A DNA stretch of 64,000 nucleotides from assembly GCA_905178155.1 (NCBI GenBank), contig CAJINV010000026.1:266289-330288 (forward strand), given 5' to 3'. The translations under genes and the position numbers were made by a program. The stretch is from Amoebophrya sp. A120. Its lineage: Eukaryota; Sar; Dinophyceae; Syndiniales; Amoebophryaceae. The notes beneath the pieces are model-generated. The model saw only the letters and a program-made list of their open reading frames with translations, was not told the origin of the DNA and did no database searches. Of the stretch, positions 46,622-58,789 are shown one piece after another. Numbering within the stretch: the first letter of the stretch is position 1; every line of letters starts with the position of its first letter.

Positions 46622-47420
46622 CCCTCAAGTATGTCCACAATTTTGCAAATTTTTCAAATCTCTGCAAATATGGAAAAAGTTACCAGATTCGTGCCTGTCT
46701 GCTTTACAGGATTAAAAGATCAGGCAGAATGATTGCAATTGCATCTTTCGGCGAGTTTTTTTAAGCGATGGAATACCCGAATTATCAGAAAAGAAATTTT
46801 CAATAATTTTCAAAATCAAACAAATAGAGGAAAATTTTACAAGATAGGAAAGATCCAGCCTTGTGGATACAAACAGAGCAAAGAAATACACACAGCTTTT
46901 AAATTCAGAAGGTTTCTGGCCTGCATTCGGCAAATTTTTACCAATTCGCAAATATTTCAATTTTTTTTGAATTTTGCAAAAATACCCAAATTCTTCTTTA
47001 ATTTATGGACTTCACCACTAAAGGAAGCATATACATGATATATATTATGAGTGTGTTGATCATCCGCGTACTATATTGCATTTTATGAATTAATTTCCAC
47101 GCGGGCAAATTTTTCATTTTTTTGGATGTTGAAAATTATCAAAAATATTGGCGCAATATAGTAAAAACATTCCAGCCAATGGAAAGAGAATGCAAAACTA
47201 TATGGTGGCCCTGTTGTATATCTATGCCATGGACGCTCTTTGGCGATATTCACCACCGGGAGACTTTTTCAATTTTTGGAAATTTTTGAAAATTAGGGAA
47301 AGTCAGCATTTATGGAGCCAATCAGAGCCACAAAATACAGCAAACACAGAAAAACACAAACAGGAGTGCGCTATTTTGATTTTTATCCCAAAGTACCGCG
47401 GCCGAATCCCCTCTAGCTGA
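46622..47420. other. AT-rich stretch, no gene seen
   Basis: Low-GC DNA with A/T runs and words such as GCAAATTTTT and ATTTTTGAAAATT. Open frames are short and low-complexity. Confidence 0.4.
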
Positions 47421-48600
47421 GTTTGCGAATTGCCAAGCACGCTCCCCTTCCCCCCACCATCCTTCTTCCTCCCCCCCCCCCCCTCCTCCTCCCACTCCTA
47501 ACAACGATGGAGAGGGCACCGAGTAGCCATAGAATAGCAACAGCTTGCCCCTGCGGCCGCTCCATAACTGCGCAAGCCATAACCATGACACACGCGGGCG
47601 CGGGCTACGAAACAAATGGAACGGGTCACAAACCCATCCGGGGCCCAACACCCGGGCCGACCTTTTGCCGTATCGGCGCGCGGCCCGCAGCCAGCAACAC
47701 AAGGAAGCGGCGCGCCGAAAGTTTTTAGAGCGCCACGAATCGACTCCCCCCGCGACGGGGCGCGAAGCGCAGGAAGTTCGCCAATATTCCACACCAGTGG
47801 CGAAATAGTTGCGCGCGCCCTTGCTGTCGCTTTTGGTATTAATACAAGGGGGAACCCGGTACCCCGGACCAGATACCCGCGGCCACATACCCTGGGACCA
47901 GATACCCTGGGACCATATACCCAGGGAACAGGTCCCCAGACAACAACCCTGCCCCCGCCAAACTGTCTCGACTTTGGGCCCACATCGTGGGCATGCATTC
48001 GCGTCTGGGTACCGGTTGCCCACATCAGGGCACTCGCGTCTGGGTACCCGGGCCGGTATCCACATCTGCGCACCGGGGGCCCCCCTCCGGGCACCCCGGT
48101 CCGGAGATGTGCCCACCCGGGTGCCCCGATGTGGATATCCAGATGTGAAACCACTTGACTTTTTGTGTGGCTCTCTGCTGACTAAAATCGAAAAGTTGGG
48201 CGCCCACATCCGGACGCGAGGTCCCCACATCCTGACACTCACATCTGGGCACCGGGCGGGTGCCCACAAACACAGGCGATACCCACATCTGGGCAGCAGA
48301 TGCGCACATTCGGGCACCGCTACCCACATGCGGCCTTCTACCACATCTGCGTACCGGATGCCCACACCCGGGAACCCGGGCACGGAGATGTGGGCAACCG
48401 GTGCCCAACTGTGGGCGTCCAGACTTGAAACCGCTTGAGTTTTCGCGTGGGTTTTTGTTCCATCCAAAATGTAAAACAAAGACGCGGACGCCCCGGTATC
48501 CAAATCGCCGGCCCGGGTGCCCACACCCGGATGTGGGTACTCGGGTGCCAGGTCCCGGGTACCTGCTCCCAGGGCACCTGGTTCCTACCTCTACCATTCC
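47421..48600. repeat. GC-rich island 3 with dispersed short repeats
   Basis: Starts after a C-rich run (47475-47495). From about 47850 it is built from shuffled words such as CCCACATCTGGGCACC, GGGTACCCGGG and CCTGGGACCATATACC in both orientations, giving many small inverted repeats. Long frames on both strands are rich in Gly, Pro, Arg and Thr and change register with the repeats, so I do not call a gene. Confidence 0.6.
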
Positions 48601-49940
48601 ATCCTATTCATAACTTCGGTCGGATGTCAATACAGAAACCCCACAGCTGTATGCAATTTCTCGAATAATTGTTTTCCTTTCCTCTTCCAATTCCATGGAA
48701 TTCAATCAGAGACTATAATGAAATATATCGATCACATTTCGGATTCCCATTCGGACATAGAGTCCTTACATGGACCAGGATATATTTGATTCATTTTGAA
48801 GCGAATTCCATCCGAATAGATTTTTATTTCTCCATTTTGGATCGAATACCATCGGAAATCCGAATCGGAATCAGAATCATACCCATCTACTTTCTATCGA
48901 ATTCCATCGGCGAAACAAATCGGAATCAGATTAAATTTATCCTATTTTTTTTTTTTATCTTTTATCGGAATCCATTGAGGATGGAATTCGAATCAGAAAC
49001 AGAATCGAATACAATTGATGTATTTTCACAACACACTAATCAACAACTTCAAAAATTATCAGACTTTCGAGAATTCTTCCCAACCCCATGTAGAGAATCA
49101 GAGACCAAGATCAATATCTTCCATCTTCTCTCATCTGTTTTGAATCGAATCTCATTAGATATTGATTACCCTTTGTCATTTCAAATCGAATCCCTCGAGA
49201 ATCCGAATTGGGAACGAAATCGAAACTACTTAGATTTTCGAAAATCATCGGGAATCAGAATTGGAATACATTTTATCTTTTTGCGTTCTCCCATCGAATC
49301 GCGAAACCATCCCATGGAGAAATCAGAATCACACTCGGAATTTTTTTTCTGTTTTTTATTTTTTATCGAATCCCATTCCCGATCGAATCCATTGACTCTG
49401 ATCGGGAATCCGGATAGAAGATATGAATAGAATTGATTTCATAGATTTTATTTGTGGTATTCCGATTCATTGATAAATCAGATGCACCACCTAGATCGAT
49501 CCAACCCACTGATTATGATTTTCCACCATGAATCGGATTGATTTTTTAGAGTTTTTGAATAGGATTATGAGATTTGATTTATCAAAATAGATACGATACC
49601 CTTCCAATATGGCCCAAACTCGATTTCCCAGATTTTCCATAAGAAATCCCATGAACACGAACCCCCAGAACGAGATACCTTGAATCGAATCGACAGACAA
49701 GATTTCTCTTCAGGATTTATTTCCAAAAAATTATTATCGACTTCCCCTGCTTTTGATTTCGATTTTTAATCATGAATTCTGATTGGCCTGTCATATTACG
49801 AGAAATAATTGATTAGATTGCGAACACGATGTCGAAATCGATAGAGAATTTTCATGATCATCAGGTCCAACCCGAAGATTTTCAGAGAATCAAATTCAAT
49901 TTCGGAGAAGAAACTGGGCCTACTCGAATTCACAGATGAT
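48601..49940. repeat. Degenerate GAATC/ATCGGAAT-type simple repeat region
   Basis: About 1.3 kb in which GAATC, ATCGGAATC, CCATCGAAT and their complements recur every 8-15 bp without a fixed period. The open frame at 48669-49430 (+) encodes monotonous Ile/Asn/Arg/Ser/Phe sequence and is probably a by-product. Confidence 0.6.
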
Positions 49941-51690
49941 TAGATATCATGGAGATTGTTGAGTGTGACTTGCCATCTGGCGTTTGTCGCCATTCTTCCG
50001 TGAATCGGGCCAAATCATCATGCATTTAGAAAGAACAAACGCTGACACTTCAGGCACAGGGAGCTGCCGTGCAGTAGATCCTCCTATCGTTGCGATTGCC
50101 ACCCAGCCGCCTTTATCCTTGAAAAATAAAAGCGCATTCACACCCGAAAAAGAAATCAAAGGGTTGTATCGCTACAGTGCCGCTTGTAAAAGCTGCGTAG
50201 TGTTTGGGAGACGAAAAGGGAGGCGCATGCCTGCCCCATGCGGAGCGCATTTCTAGTGAGGTAAACGAAAAAAAATCCGTCTTGCTTGGCACGCGCTTAA
50301 AATAAGGCTTGCGTCACGTGAAAAACCGCAACAAAAATTCGCTTTCTCTCCACGAATGTACGTCTGAGGAAAACGAAAATCGGCGTCGTAGATGTAGTCT
50401 GTGCCACACCAATGCTCGCGCGGGTCTGGGTGCACACCCGGCTCTCACAGATCATGCTCAGGCTGACTCAGTGCGCGGCCGGCTTCCCACACCGTATCTG
50501 ACGCGCGCTGGGCGGGAATGCTGGAAGCTTCACTTCAGGATGTTTCCCGGGGCGGGCAACGTCAGCCCGGGCGGAGAGATATGGGGGAAAGACGTAGCCG
50601 GGTCCAGGGGCCCCGCTGTGTACTCTACTGAGCTTGCCACAGTGGGCTGGAAACCCCAACGAGGGGGCTGAGGGGGCACGGTGTGGAAGCTGTCGCAAGT
50701 AGGCTAGCGGCGTAGGGTTATGCTGACCCCCTCTCCCCCGCCCTCCGCCACGCTGAGTAAGGGCGGCAGACTTGTCACGCACATCCGTGAGCCTAAATTG
50801 CCGGCTATGCGCTGCCGCAACAGAAGCGGTCTCTAGTCCTACCTGGGAGTTTGTCATGCTAGAATCAGGATACAAAATAGAGGTGGCTTGTTTGTGATGT
50901 GGCTGCAATGGCTCAGCCGGGTCGCAGTTGCATTGCGAGCCCGAACTTGTCACGCGCAACCGGCAAAGCCTCTTGGTTTGTCTTTGCAATAAAGTCCGCA
51001 TGTTGGCTCGGGGGCGGCGGCGCGTAGACACAGAAGAAAAGCGAGCGGCGGATGGGCGAGGAATCGATGATTGACGACGCCGCGAGAAAAGGCGCTCGTA
51101 GTACACATTCAGGCACCATTCCCATCCCGGAAGAAAAAACGACAGAAACGAAATTTCTTGCTGAAGAAAGCCAAAAGAAAAACTAGTGTGATCTCCGACT
51201 GCATGAGCTTTTACGAGCGTAGCGCCCACATGTACCACTTCGACAAAACTGAAGTGATTGTTTACAATTAAGTGTGAACCCCGACGGTGTCATGTGCAAG
51301 CGTACTATTTGTGCGTGCTGGCTACGAAAGGCCGCAGTGACCTTTTACATCCTTCACGCGCAGTTGTGTTTTTTGGTACTATTTAATCGTTATTCACGAG
51401 CTAAATCGGGTCTGCGTGATGTTTTGTGACAAAAAATGAATCTAATGCCGACTCATAGTTTGCAGGAAAACTGCCGAAGGAGCCTGCAGGCTGCGCTTGC
51501 ATTGCGCGTTTCTTCGTCATCGATCTATTCGTGAGACATACTGGAGCGACGACCGTCATTCGCACGGATCCCTTATTTCTAAGTTTGGGAACAGAGGCTG
51601 CACTGCCTGCGTTTTGCACTAAATACATCAGACAATAGCAAGGGACAACTGCGATATTTATCAGGCATTCCTGGTGTGGGGCTGACATTC
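49941..51690. other. Mixed non-coding stretch with introner-like words
   Basis: Around 50760-50960 there are introner-interior words (TTGTCACGC, TTGTCATGC, TTGTGATG, TTGCATTGC) at 20-60 bp spacing but no TIR pair and no flanking exon. The open frames here look accidental. This may be a decayed introner-related element. Confidence 0.35.
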
Positions 51691-52330
51691 TTAGTCTTGT
51701 TGCTTTTATGACTTTGGCAGAAGCCACAAGGACATGGCGCGGCCACCGCAAGCAAGGCGGGCATCGTGCGGCCGCCACACGCTAGGAAGGACGCGGGCCG
51801 CGCATACAAGGAAGGCGGCCATTGGCGCCTGCCACCGCGCGCACCCGCGCGGCCTGCGGTTTTTGGGCGGGACGCTAAAAAGGCGCCAGGGAATGCGCCA
51901 CACCGCCACAACATCAGGGGGCGCGACCCAAAGTAAGACACGACGCGGCGCGGCGATGCCTGCTTGAAGGGCTACACCAGGCGCCAACGTTCGGGCCGGG
52001 CCACCCGAGAAAAGGCACACGCCCCAACAGGGGCGGGGCGGGGCGCGCAGGGGTTGGGCTGCCTCGCGCGCCTTTAGGGCGCGAAGGCAAGCAGATCCAT
52101 CGCAGCAAATGGGGGCCGGGAATGCGGGCGCCGGACTCTTCGGCGCTGCGCGCTGGAGGTATAATCTCATACCCGGGGTTGGCGACGGCGAGCAGGCGGC
52201 CAGGAGGGCAGAACCGACCGGCGCGCGAGCTGTCGGCGACGGAAGCGGCTGCCGGGCGCAAGATGGTTGAGGGTGCGCCACCTCGCAGACCGCATCGGGA
52301 TCCGCTCATTGTTGGTCGATACATACGACA
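51691..52330. other. GC-rich island 4
   Basis: Very GC-rich, sharp edges, Ala/Arg/Pro-rich frames on both strands, like islands 1 and 2. No gene called. Confidence 0.45.
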
Positions 52331-53694
52331 GGAGGCAGCAGAAACGTGGATCAACCTAAAAGCGCACTGTAGTTGTGCTTTTTGCTTTTTGTCAAGGTCA
52401 AGGCATGTATAATCGATTTCCTCGGTTTGTTGAGACGAAGCAGAAAGGTGCTCTTCCCTGTCTTTGTATTAGCAAATCATGGTAGAAAATAAATCTGGCT
52501 TGCTTGATCAGCCGCTAACTGTGTCTGTGCGTCCGCTCCTTAGACACGCTCCTGCCCTTTCGAGGGTCTTGTATGTTTCTCGGTTTCTCATATTGTTAGA
52601 GACTTGCAGCTCGACCAACAATGAGCACTTCAGTCCACCGGAACTCGCACACGAACTGCACTGCCGGAAATGGTCTTTTGTGCGGTTCTGCGATACAGAA
52701 TCGAACAACAAGGAGAGAAAAACATGAGCGACTCCGGGCAAGAGAGAATCGGCCGCCTGCACAACGCAACACCAAGAGGTTTTGGAACGAAAATCCTCTC
52801 AGCTCGCGGCTGAAGCGCATTTGCGGTAAGAAAATTTATTTCGATTTTCAGCCACAGTTTCGCGTTCTCAGTGATTCGCTTTTGTCATGGTTTGTTCGTT
52901 TGTTCGCACATGGGTCGACTCGCAAAAAATTATTTATCAAAGGTTCGTTAGATTTTACTGGAGGCGGAGCTGCACCTTCGCGGCTGGCATTTGCTGCACT
53001 TGACAAGGCAATAGTGACAATAGGAAAGTGCGATCTTCTCTGAGAGATCGCCACAAAGTAGAGCGACGTTTTCAAAAAGCCGATGAGTATTCCCTTCAGT
53101 TGCCACCTTCTTCGTTCTCCGGTCCCGGTACCAAAGGCGTTGGATTCGTGATGTTCGTGGAGAAGCAGGCAGGAGCAAGCTCCGCTTCCGGTTTCTGCAT
53201 GATTGCCATCAGTGCCGCGCATTATGCGAAAGCAAAATGCCCCTGGGGCCAGATGTATTTTCGTTCGTAAATATTCATATGGCCAGTCGGGAGGCCGTTC
53301 TCGACAAGGGGATTAGTCGATGAGACGCCGCCGCCACTACAAGCCAATGCACATCAGTCGTAACGAGAATGACGACAAGGCCACCAGGGTTCATTTTCGT
53401 AGTTTCTCGTCGGATGTGAAGCCTAAGCGGGACTGGTAGATCTTCTGCATTTCGCTCGCCCTCAGCCGTTCCCGTGCGAAGTCAGGCAGCACACGGCAAG
53501 CCACTCTGCGTTTCGACAGGTTTGCAACATATCAACAGAAAAAGCGTGGCGCTGGCGATTCACATGGAGGTGTTTTTGCCATATTTTTGTCAAGATGCGT
53601 CGCTGTCAGAATTCTCGTCTAGGTGTTTTTTCTTGTCCAAGTAGAATGTAAATTGGTTCTCCTCATGCAAGTTCAAGTTGCAACGTCCACAATT
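52331..53694. other. No convincing gene; one weak plus-strand ORF
   Basis: A 140-residue plus-strand frame at 52621-53043 (ATG start) ends in LDFTGGGAAPSRLAFAALDKA, which looks protein-like, but its first half does not. It would be the only plus-strand gene of the window, so I leave it as a possibility. Confidence 0.25.
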
Positions 53695-54102
53695 TCACAC
53701 AAGATACAATTTGCACCACTTCTTCTCGCGTGATGCAATCCGCTGTCGCTGATTCTTATGGAGAAGTGACAGAAGGTTCGCTCGCACGACTTGCCGGTTT
53801 GACATGTCATTGTCGTCGCCATTCAGGGGGCAGAGAGTACGTAGTGACATCTTGTCGGGCATGCAGGACACATTTACGAACACTATACTGATGTATGCAA
53901 ACTGCGCAAACTGTACAGCATGCGTGCTCTGTAGAAATGATTTTGCGCCGCATGTCAAATCTGGTTTGCAGTGTCGGACAACATCTTGCTTTGATAGACC
54001 CGCTCCCAACAGGGACGTGACGAAGCCGAAACTCTTGTACGCGGCCACAGCTGCAATGGCGAGTACCAGTACCAAGGCTGGGATGATAAACCTGACTTTC
54101 AT
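53695..54102 (-). CDS. Small secreted or membrane-anchored protein, unknown
   Basis: Single exon, 135 residues plus stop. The ATG at 54102 gives a clear signal sequence (MKVRFIIPALVLVLAIAAVAA); an upstream in-frame ATG at the head of the open frame lacks this layout. The rest has four cysteines (CKPDLTC, CMPDK, CPLNGDD) and a basic C-terminus. No family recognised. It lies codirectional with the neighbours. Confidence 0.5.
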   Translation of the reverse strand: MKVRFIIPALVLVLAIAAVAAYKSFGFVTSLLGAGLSKQDVVRHCKPDLTCGAKSFLQSTHAVQFAQFAYISIVFVNVSCMPDKMSLRTLCPLNGDDNDMSNRQVVRANLLSLLHKNQRQRIASREKKWCKLYLV

Positions 54103-54676
54103 TGTAATTATCATAATAGCGCAACCTCCCACCTCCGAGCGCCAGAATGGGACGGCTACTACACGTTGGTCATGAATGAGTTCTTAGTTTTACGTCAACA
54201 TGAAAAACATGAGCATCACACAATCGAGTTCAAAAAAAATCTACTGAATTAATACCATCGCCAGGAGTGCGCGGCCATCCGATTCCACCAGCTACAAACC
54301 TTTCTTCTGGCATAGTTTCCGAGGACCGCAATCACCAAGTGCATCTATGGTTTGCAAAATCATTTATCTGAGTCACACACGGGTTGGGAAAAGCAAAACA
54401 AGTTGCGTTGGAACGGCTACGGTGCATGAGAGATTTCGTGCAGTGTAAAATCGGAAATGCAGTTTGTCATGAGGACGAGAGAGTGTCTACTTACTAAAGA
54501 ATCAGAAAAGGTGGTCTTTTGCACAGAATCGATACAATGGTTTTCCGCAGGCCACCACAGACACACAAATTGCGAGACATTGGGATGGCGAGTGAAGAAT
54601 GTGTAATACTTCAAGGTCGCGCTGCCACCAGAGGAAACGGCCATGCTGCCGCACGTGACTCAGAGCTTCTTCAGCA
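54103..54676. other. Intergenic, no gene seen
   Basis: Short open frames only. It lies between the secreted small protein and the next minus-strand stop. Confidence 0.35.
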
Positions 54677-55688
54677 TCAGCATACGAAGACCTTTTCTTC
54701 CCGGCTTTCCATGTCGTCTGGTGCGCCATCACCGTCTTGGTCTTCTTGGCTGCGGTATGCATTGCAAATACTTCTGGGTCGGGAAGAACACTACAGCTTG
54801 TCAAGGTAACTCGGGATCGCACAAAAATCTGTGTTGCAAAAGCGCCAAAAGACAGCCACCCCTTGATACGCACAGTGCAAACTTCTCATGCGGATTAGGA
54901 ATTACGAAGATCATCATTATCATCATGCGCAATCTGTGATGCTTGTGGGTGATTTTCAGATTCTCTGGTTGGTCCAGGAGATGCATGACAAACGAGTGCA
55001 CGAGTCCAGGCCCAGAGATATTTACACTTGGTATGCCGAGAAGGTGCCTGAAGGCAATTTCCGATGCCAGGATGTCGATGAAGTCTTCGTTCCCGAGCAG
55101 GTACTGGCCTGTGTCGACCGCAACTCGTGTTGCATGCTCCGGGTCTTGCAGAAGTGCGTGAACTAGGGCGTCGGGCTATCAAAATGGAAAAAAAACCCGA
55201 CCGATTCTATTCAAAGGGAAATTTCTGTTGCTGGATTTCTGTATACCATGTATTGCAGCAAAGGCTTGGAGGAGTTTTCTAAGGCCATTTGGAAGGTGTG
55301 CAGAACGCTACCAAGAATTAGGCACGCCAGAACGCTTTGCAAAAGTGGCCAAAAGCGCATCACAGATTTGCGGTGGAACGTAATACGTAGTTTTCAGTTG
55401 CCTAATGGGCAAGGCAAAGCTGCTTAGGCGTGTGGTTGTGGCCACGAACCAACATCACAAATTTTCGTTTTGAGTAGGTAGAGGCGGGATTTTTCCTCAC
55501 GATACGGGAAGCGTCTTTTGGTCTGCCAAGGTTTCTACGTAAAATTGCACGACTTTTTGTTGAAAGGCGGGATTTTCCCGGAGCTGGAAAGCAACCAAAC
55601 CCGCGACGTCTTCAGCCTGGCCGTCAGACAAGCGACCGGTGAGTCCAGGTTGTTTCTCCGCGAAGGTGCCCGCGAAGTCGCGACTCAT
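54677..55688 (-). CDS. Small helical protein, unknown, acidic C-terminus
   Basis: Exons 55688-55505, 55171-55034, 54750-54677, total 396 nt, 131 codons plus TGA. The ATG at 55688 is the first in frame; the frame is open a little further upstream (ARKFYVA before it), so an upstream exon is possible. The middle is helical (VAFQLRENPAFQQKVVQF, then ALLQDPEHATRVAVDTGQY). The C-terminus is acidic (SQEDQDGDGAPDD), resembling a Ca2+-binding loop, but a full EF-hand is not visible. Two introners of different families split it. Confidence 0.55.
54756..55033. mobile_element. Introner, family A
   Basis: 278 bp, ends TATGCATTGCAAATACT / TATTTACACTTGGTA, duplicate TGCGG (54751-54755) and TGCCG (55034-55038), one mismatch. 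In-frame excision. Confidence 0.85.
55177..55504. mobile_element. Introner, family C
   Basis: 328 bp, TIR TATCAAAATGGAAAAAAAAC / GGATTTTTCCTCACGATA, duplicate CGGGC (55172-55176) and CGGGA (55505-55509), one mismatch. In-frame excision. Same length class as 2331-2651. Confidence 0.85.
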
Positions 55689-56998
55689 GGCGACATAAAA
55701 TTTTCGCGCCGACCTGACTGAATCCAGTCACCACTAGAAATGCGTCTGCAAGCCAGGATGTGTCCGCGTCCTAGTTGGCCCGGCACGGGTGTTTGCTTCT
55801 GCAGTGCCGGATTGCAAATCCTTACAGAAATAACAAGCAGCAGGGTACCGACCTACGACATATAACAAGCGGTGTGGATGACGGGATCTGGCTATTGTAA
55901 CAAAAGATAGAAGAGTCGCCGCGCGCACCTTGTTTTAAGGGACGGCATCTCTCGCGATACAACAAGATGTGGGGCTGTCATGGTAAAGTTTTCTGCGCAA
56001 CGCGCAAGTGATGAAATTAAATACGGTTCCACATCTCTTCAGAGCGGGGCGAATCTCTGCCTGATCTCGATGTTCGGCAAGTGAAACAAACACAAGCAAA
56101 AGCAAAAAGATCGAGATTATTTCGTGGCGAGAAGACACACGCTGGGTAGTAGGCCAAAAATGAAAATGCGTTATTTCAGATCTTCTCGCCTATTCGTCCG
56201 AGCCCCAACGACAGGGCCGAGACCTTTGAGAGGAGGGCGTCTCCAACGTCCAGAGCGGAGTAACGGGAACACATGCGTTCACTTCTAATGCTATTTGTAG
56301 TGTGATGCACGACTGAGCAGATCGGCGTCAGGTGCCCCCTCTCTAGGCACGCACAGGTTTTGAAAATACCAATGTGGTAGAAGATTAATTTCACTGTGTT
56401 TCAGAGGTCATCAAAGTTCAGGCACAAAAGGAGCTCTACATTTTGCGACTCGTTGCACTTCGTGCCGGGTTGGGGGCTGTCTTTCAGTAGTGTAGCGCGG
56501 GGCTGGTTCGAAACAAATTTGGCTGCTTAGAGGTAAGACGTGGGGCTGATGTTTCATAGGAGTAGCAGTAGTTGCTTGCGCGTGGGGCTTGTTCGCGCAC
56601 GAGGAGATAGTAGCAGTAGTTACTCGTACTATAGTTGTTCGCTGCGGAAGTTTCAACCATTCACATTCTACAATGCACCAACATTTTGATCGGTCGGTGT
56701 CCGGAAACTATCAGTCTTTCAACGGTCGCCATTTCATTCTAGCGAACGAATAATTGCGTATTTCGGTTTCATAGCTCTCTCAGAAGCGGCCGCGCCCGAT
56801 TTTACAACTCGCTGCATCAGCAAGGGGCTATAGTGAGAGATGGATTTCTCAATAAAAATCTCAGCAGTAGGTGATTCTCGATATTGATAGATGGATACTT
56901 TGCAAATGCTTGGCTGTTCATCTAGTATTTGTTAAGTAGTTGCGCTCAGTAGTAGTTGTTTGACATAGCAATCTCTGACCATCCCAGCAGGATCGACG
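55689..56998. other. Intergenic, no gene seen
   Basis: Short open frames on both strands, none with a recognisable product. No TIR or tandem repeat found. Confidence 0.35.
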
Positions 56999-58694
56999 TC
57001 ACATCGCAACGCCACTACCCGACACCAGCTGCGGCACGGGACTCTGCAGGCGGCAGTCTTTCGCCGCGAGTAAATGCCGGCGCAGACGGCAGGTTTTGAT
57101 GGTTTGGCGCCGCAATTTGAAAAACAGGTAATCTGCTGCAATATCGATAGCCGCGTCGAGTGCACCCTGGGCCTGCTGGACTTCCGCGACAGTGTGAAGT
57201 TCCTGATATTGTAGTATTGGTCATGAACGTACTTGGGCGCATCTGCTCACGCTTGGTTCATGTTGCACACAAAGACACTCCTAAAATGCGAACACCACGC
57301 TGCTGCAGGACCTAATTTATTCTGATCCACTTTCACTTTATACTTAAGCACGGGCAAAACAACGTAGTTTGTAAGCACTTACTTCATCGCGGGTTTCGGC
57401 GAGCCGGTCCAGAGCCGGGGCCACTTTTTGCTCAAACTCGAGCAACAGCGCCTCGTTTTGGTTTTCGCTGAAAACCTTATAGATGTCCGCCAAGTCTTGC
57501 TTTCCGCAGCACGTGAGGCACATGCGTTGCAGAGCGGATTGGTTCGTTTCCAAGTAGCTGAATCGCCGCTCGCAGGATTGGTGATGACTTGCAAATATTT
57601 CTGAGTCTGGATTTGTCATGCAGATGGGGGACTTCTTCAAAGACAACAAGATCTGTATTACGCATGAGTTTTACGATTGGCCATTTCTTTTGTCGTGCTG
57701 GATGGCTGCAGTTTGTGATGCCAAACAAGAAGCTGAGGAAAACATTTTATGCTGCGTATGCTCTGCATGCGTCCAACTTGCACTGCAGGTATCAGTAACA
57801 CAAATGTCCAGACCCAGAGATATTTGCAATTCATATTGCTGGAGCTGGCCCAATCCTTTCTCCAGCCGGCCGACGGCCTGCTGCATAGTGGTCATGTCTG
57901 TCTCGACCTTCCTATCAACTGTAAAAGTGTCTGGGGCTGGAAGGTTCTGACACTTGTCATGCACGTTTTGCACAAGCCCTGATGTCTGTGATGCATGCCC
58001 TAGCATCACAGATTTTTTGAGAGCTTCTTGATGCCTATTTCGCATGACAAATGCCCTCTCCGCGTAGAAAAAATTTCATTCCTTTTGGTACTCATGCAAT
58101 ACAGATTTTTCTGGAATCCAAAACCAAATGCAGCGTCACAAGTTGCATCCTTTCAGACCCAGACACTTTTATCTTTGATACTTGCCCAGACGCGCCTTCA
58201 GACCCTCGATTTCGACTAGCACCTGGCGCAGCTCAGCTCCGCCGGTCGCCGTGGACTGCGGGGTGGACAGATCACTCTGCTCTCGGCTCTGCGGAAAAAT
58301 TCCGGTGGACTCTTTGCTAAATTCCGTTCGGATTTGTTGCGGCGCGCGGGAACTGGCCAAGCCTGTCGTGCGTTTTTGTTCTTTATGAATTGTAATTGTT
58401 TATTTTCATGCGTCCCACTGAAAAACGTGTATCTGCTCTGCGCTCCCACTGAAAAAGTAAAAGAGGTATGCTTCCACATAAAGGTTTCTGCTCTGCGTTC
58501 ATAATGAAAGTGCCGCCGTTCGTCCGGCAAAGGTGCATGATACGAGGAAAACTGACATTACCGGACTTGAGGTGCGAGCGCATCAAGTTGTTTGTCTTGG
58601 GCTTCTGCTGGTAGGAGGACGCGTTGTTCATCTTCGAGCAGTTCCGCAGGTACGGGTTGTCCGTGCAGTACGGGTTGTCGTTTCCTTCCATCAT
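56999..58694 (-). CDS. Coiled-coil protein, unknown; start uncertain
   Basis: Exons 58694-58562, 58362-58181, 57907-57836, 57577-57383, 57175-56999 (759 nt, 252 codons plus TGA from this ATG). Two introners and two GT-AG introns separate them. The centre is a coiled coil (ELRQVLVEIEGLKARLGK, then MTTMQQAVGRLEKGLGQL), followed by CLTCCGKQ, a helical FEQKVAPALDRLAETRDE block, and a basic C-terminus (KLRRQTIKTCRLRRH). The frame is open upstream of 58694 (DALAYPGARGVTS), and a further protein-like stretch at 59042-58936 (MGSNRPSFHLHK) may be an earlier exon, so the true start may lie further right. Confidence 0.6.
57176..57382 (-). other. Conventional GT-AG intron
   Basis: 207 bp with a consensus donor GTAAGT and acceptor TCCAG; phase 0 on both sides. 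It avoids the early TAA at 57344. No TIR. Confidence 0.6.
57583..57835. mobile_element. Introner, family A
   Basis: 253 bp, ends GATGACTTGCAAATATT / GATATTTGCAATTCATA, duplicate TTGGT (57578-57582) and TTGCT (57836-57840), one mismatch. In-frame excision. Confidence 0.85.
57913..58180. mobile_element. Introner, family A
   Basis: 268 bp, ends TATCAACTGTAAAAGTG / ACTTTTATCTTTGATA, duplicate CTTCC (57908-57912) and CTTGC (58181-58185), one mismatch. A 72-bp exon separates it from the previous introner. In-frame excision. Confidence 0.85.
58363..58561 (-). other. Conventional GT-AG intron
   Basis: 199 bp, donor GTAATG, acceptor CGACAG, phase 1 on both sides. The interior has two copies of CTCTGCGYTCNYACTGAAAAA-like sequence (near 58415 and 58440) but no TIR. 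Confidence 0.6.
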
Positions 58695-58789
58695 GGACGT
58701 CACACCCCGAGCACCGGGGTAGGCAAGTGCGTCGCGGTTACTGCCCGTGCCGGCACCTGGTATTCGAATACGAGAGATCGATGAGACGC

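Noticed and set aside
47322-48524. 400-residue minus-strand frame and counterparts in the GC-rich repeat island
   Set aside because: It crosses a C-run and shuffled GGGTACC/CACATCTGG repeats, and frame content changes with the repeats.
48669-49430. 253-residue plus-strand open frame in the GAATC-repeat region
   Set aside because: Its protein is monotonous (Ile, Arg, Asn, Phe, Ser) and mirrors the nucleotide repeat; no domain or start context.
50468-51238. 256-residue minus-strand frame
   Set aside because: Runs through introner-like words and low-complexity sequence; no start context, no domain.
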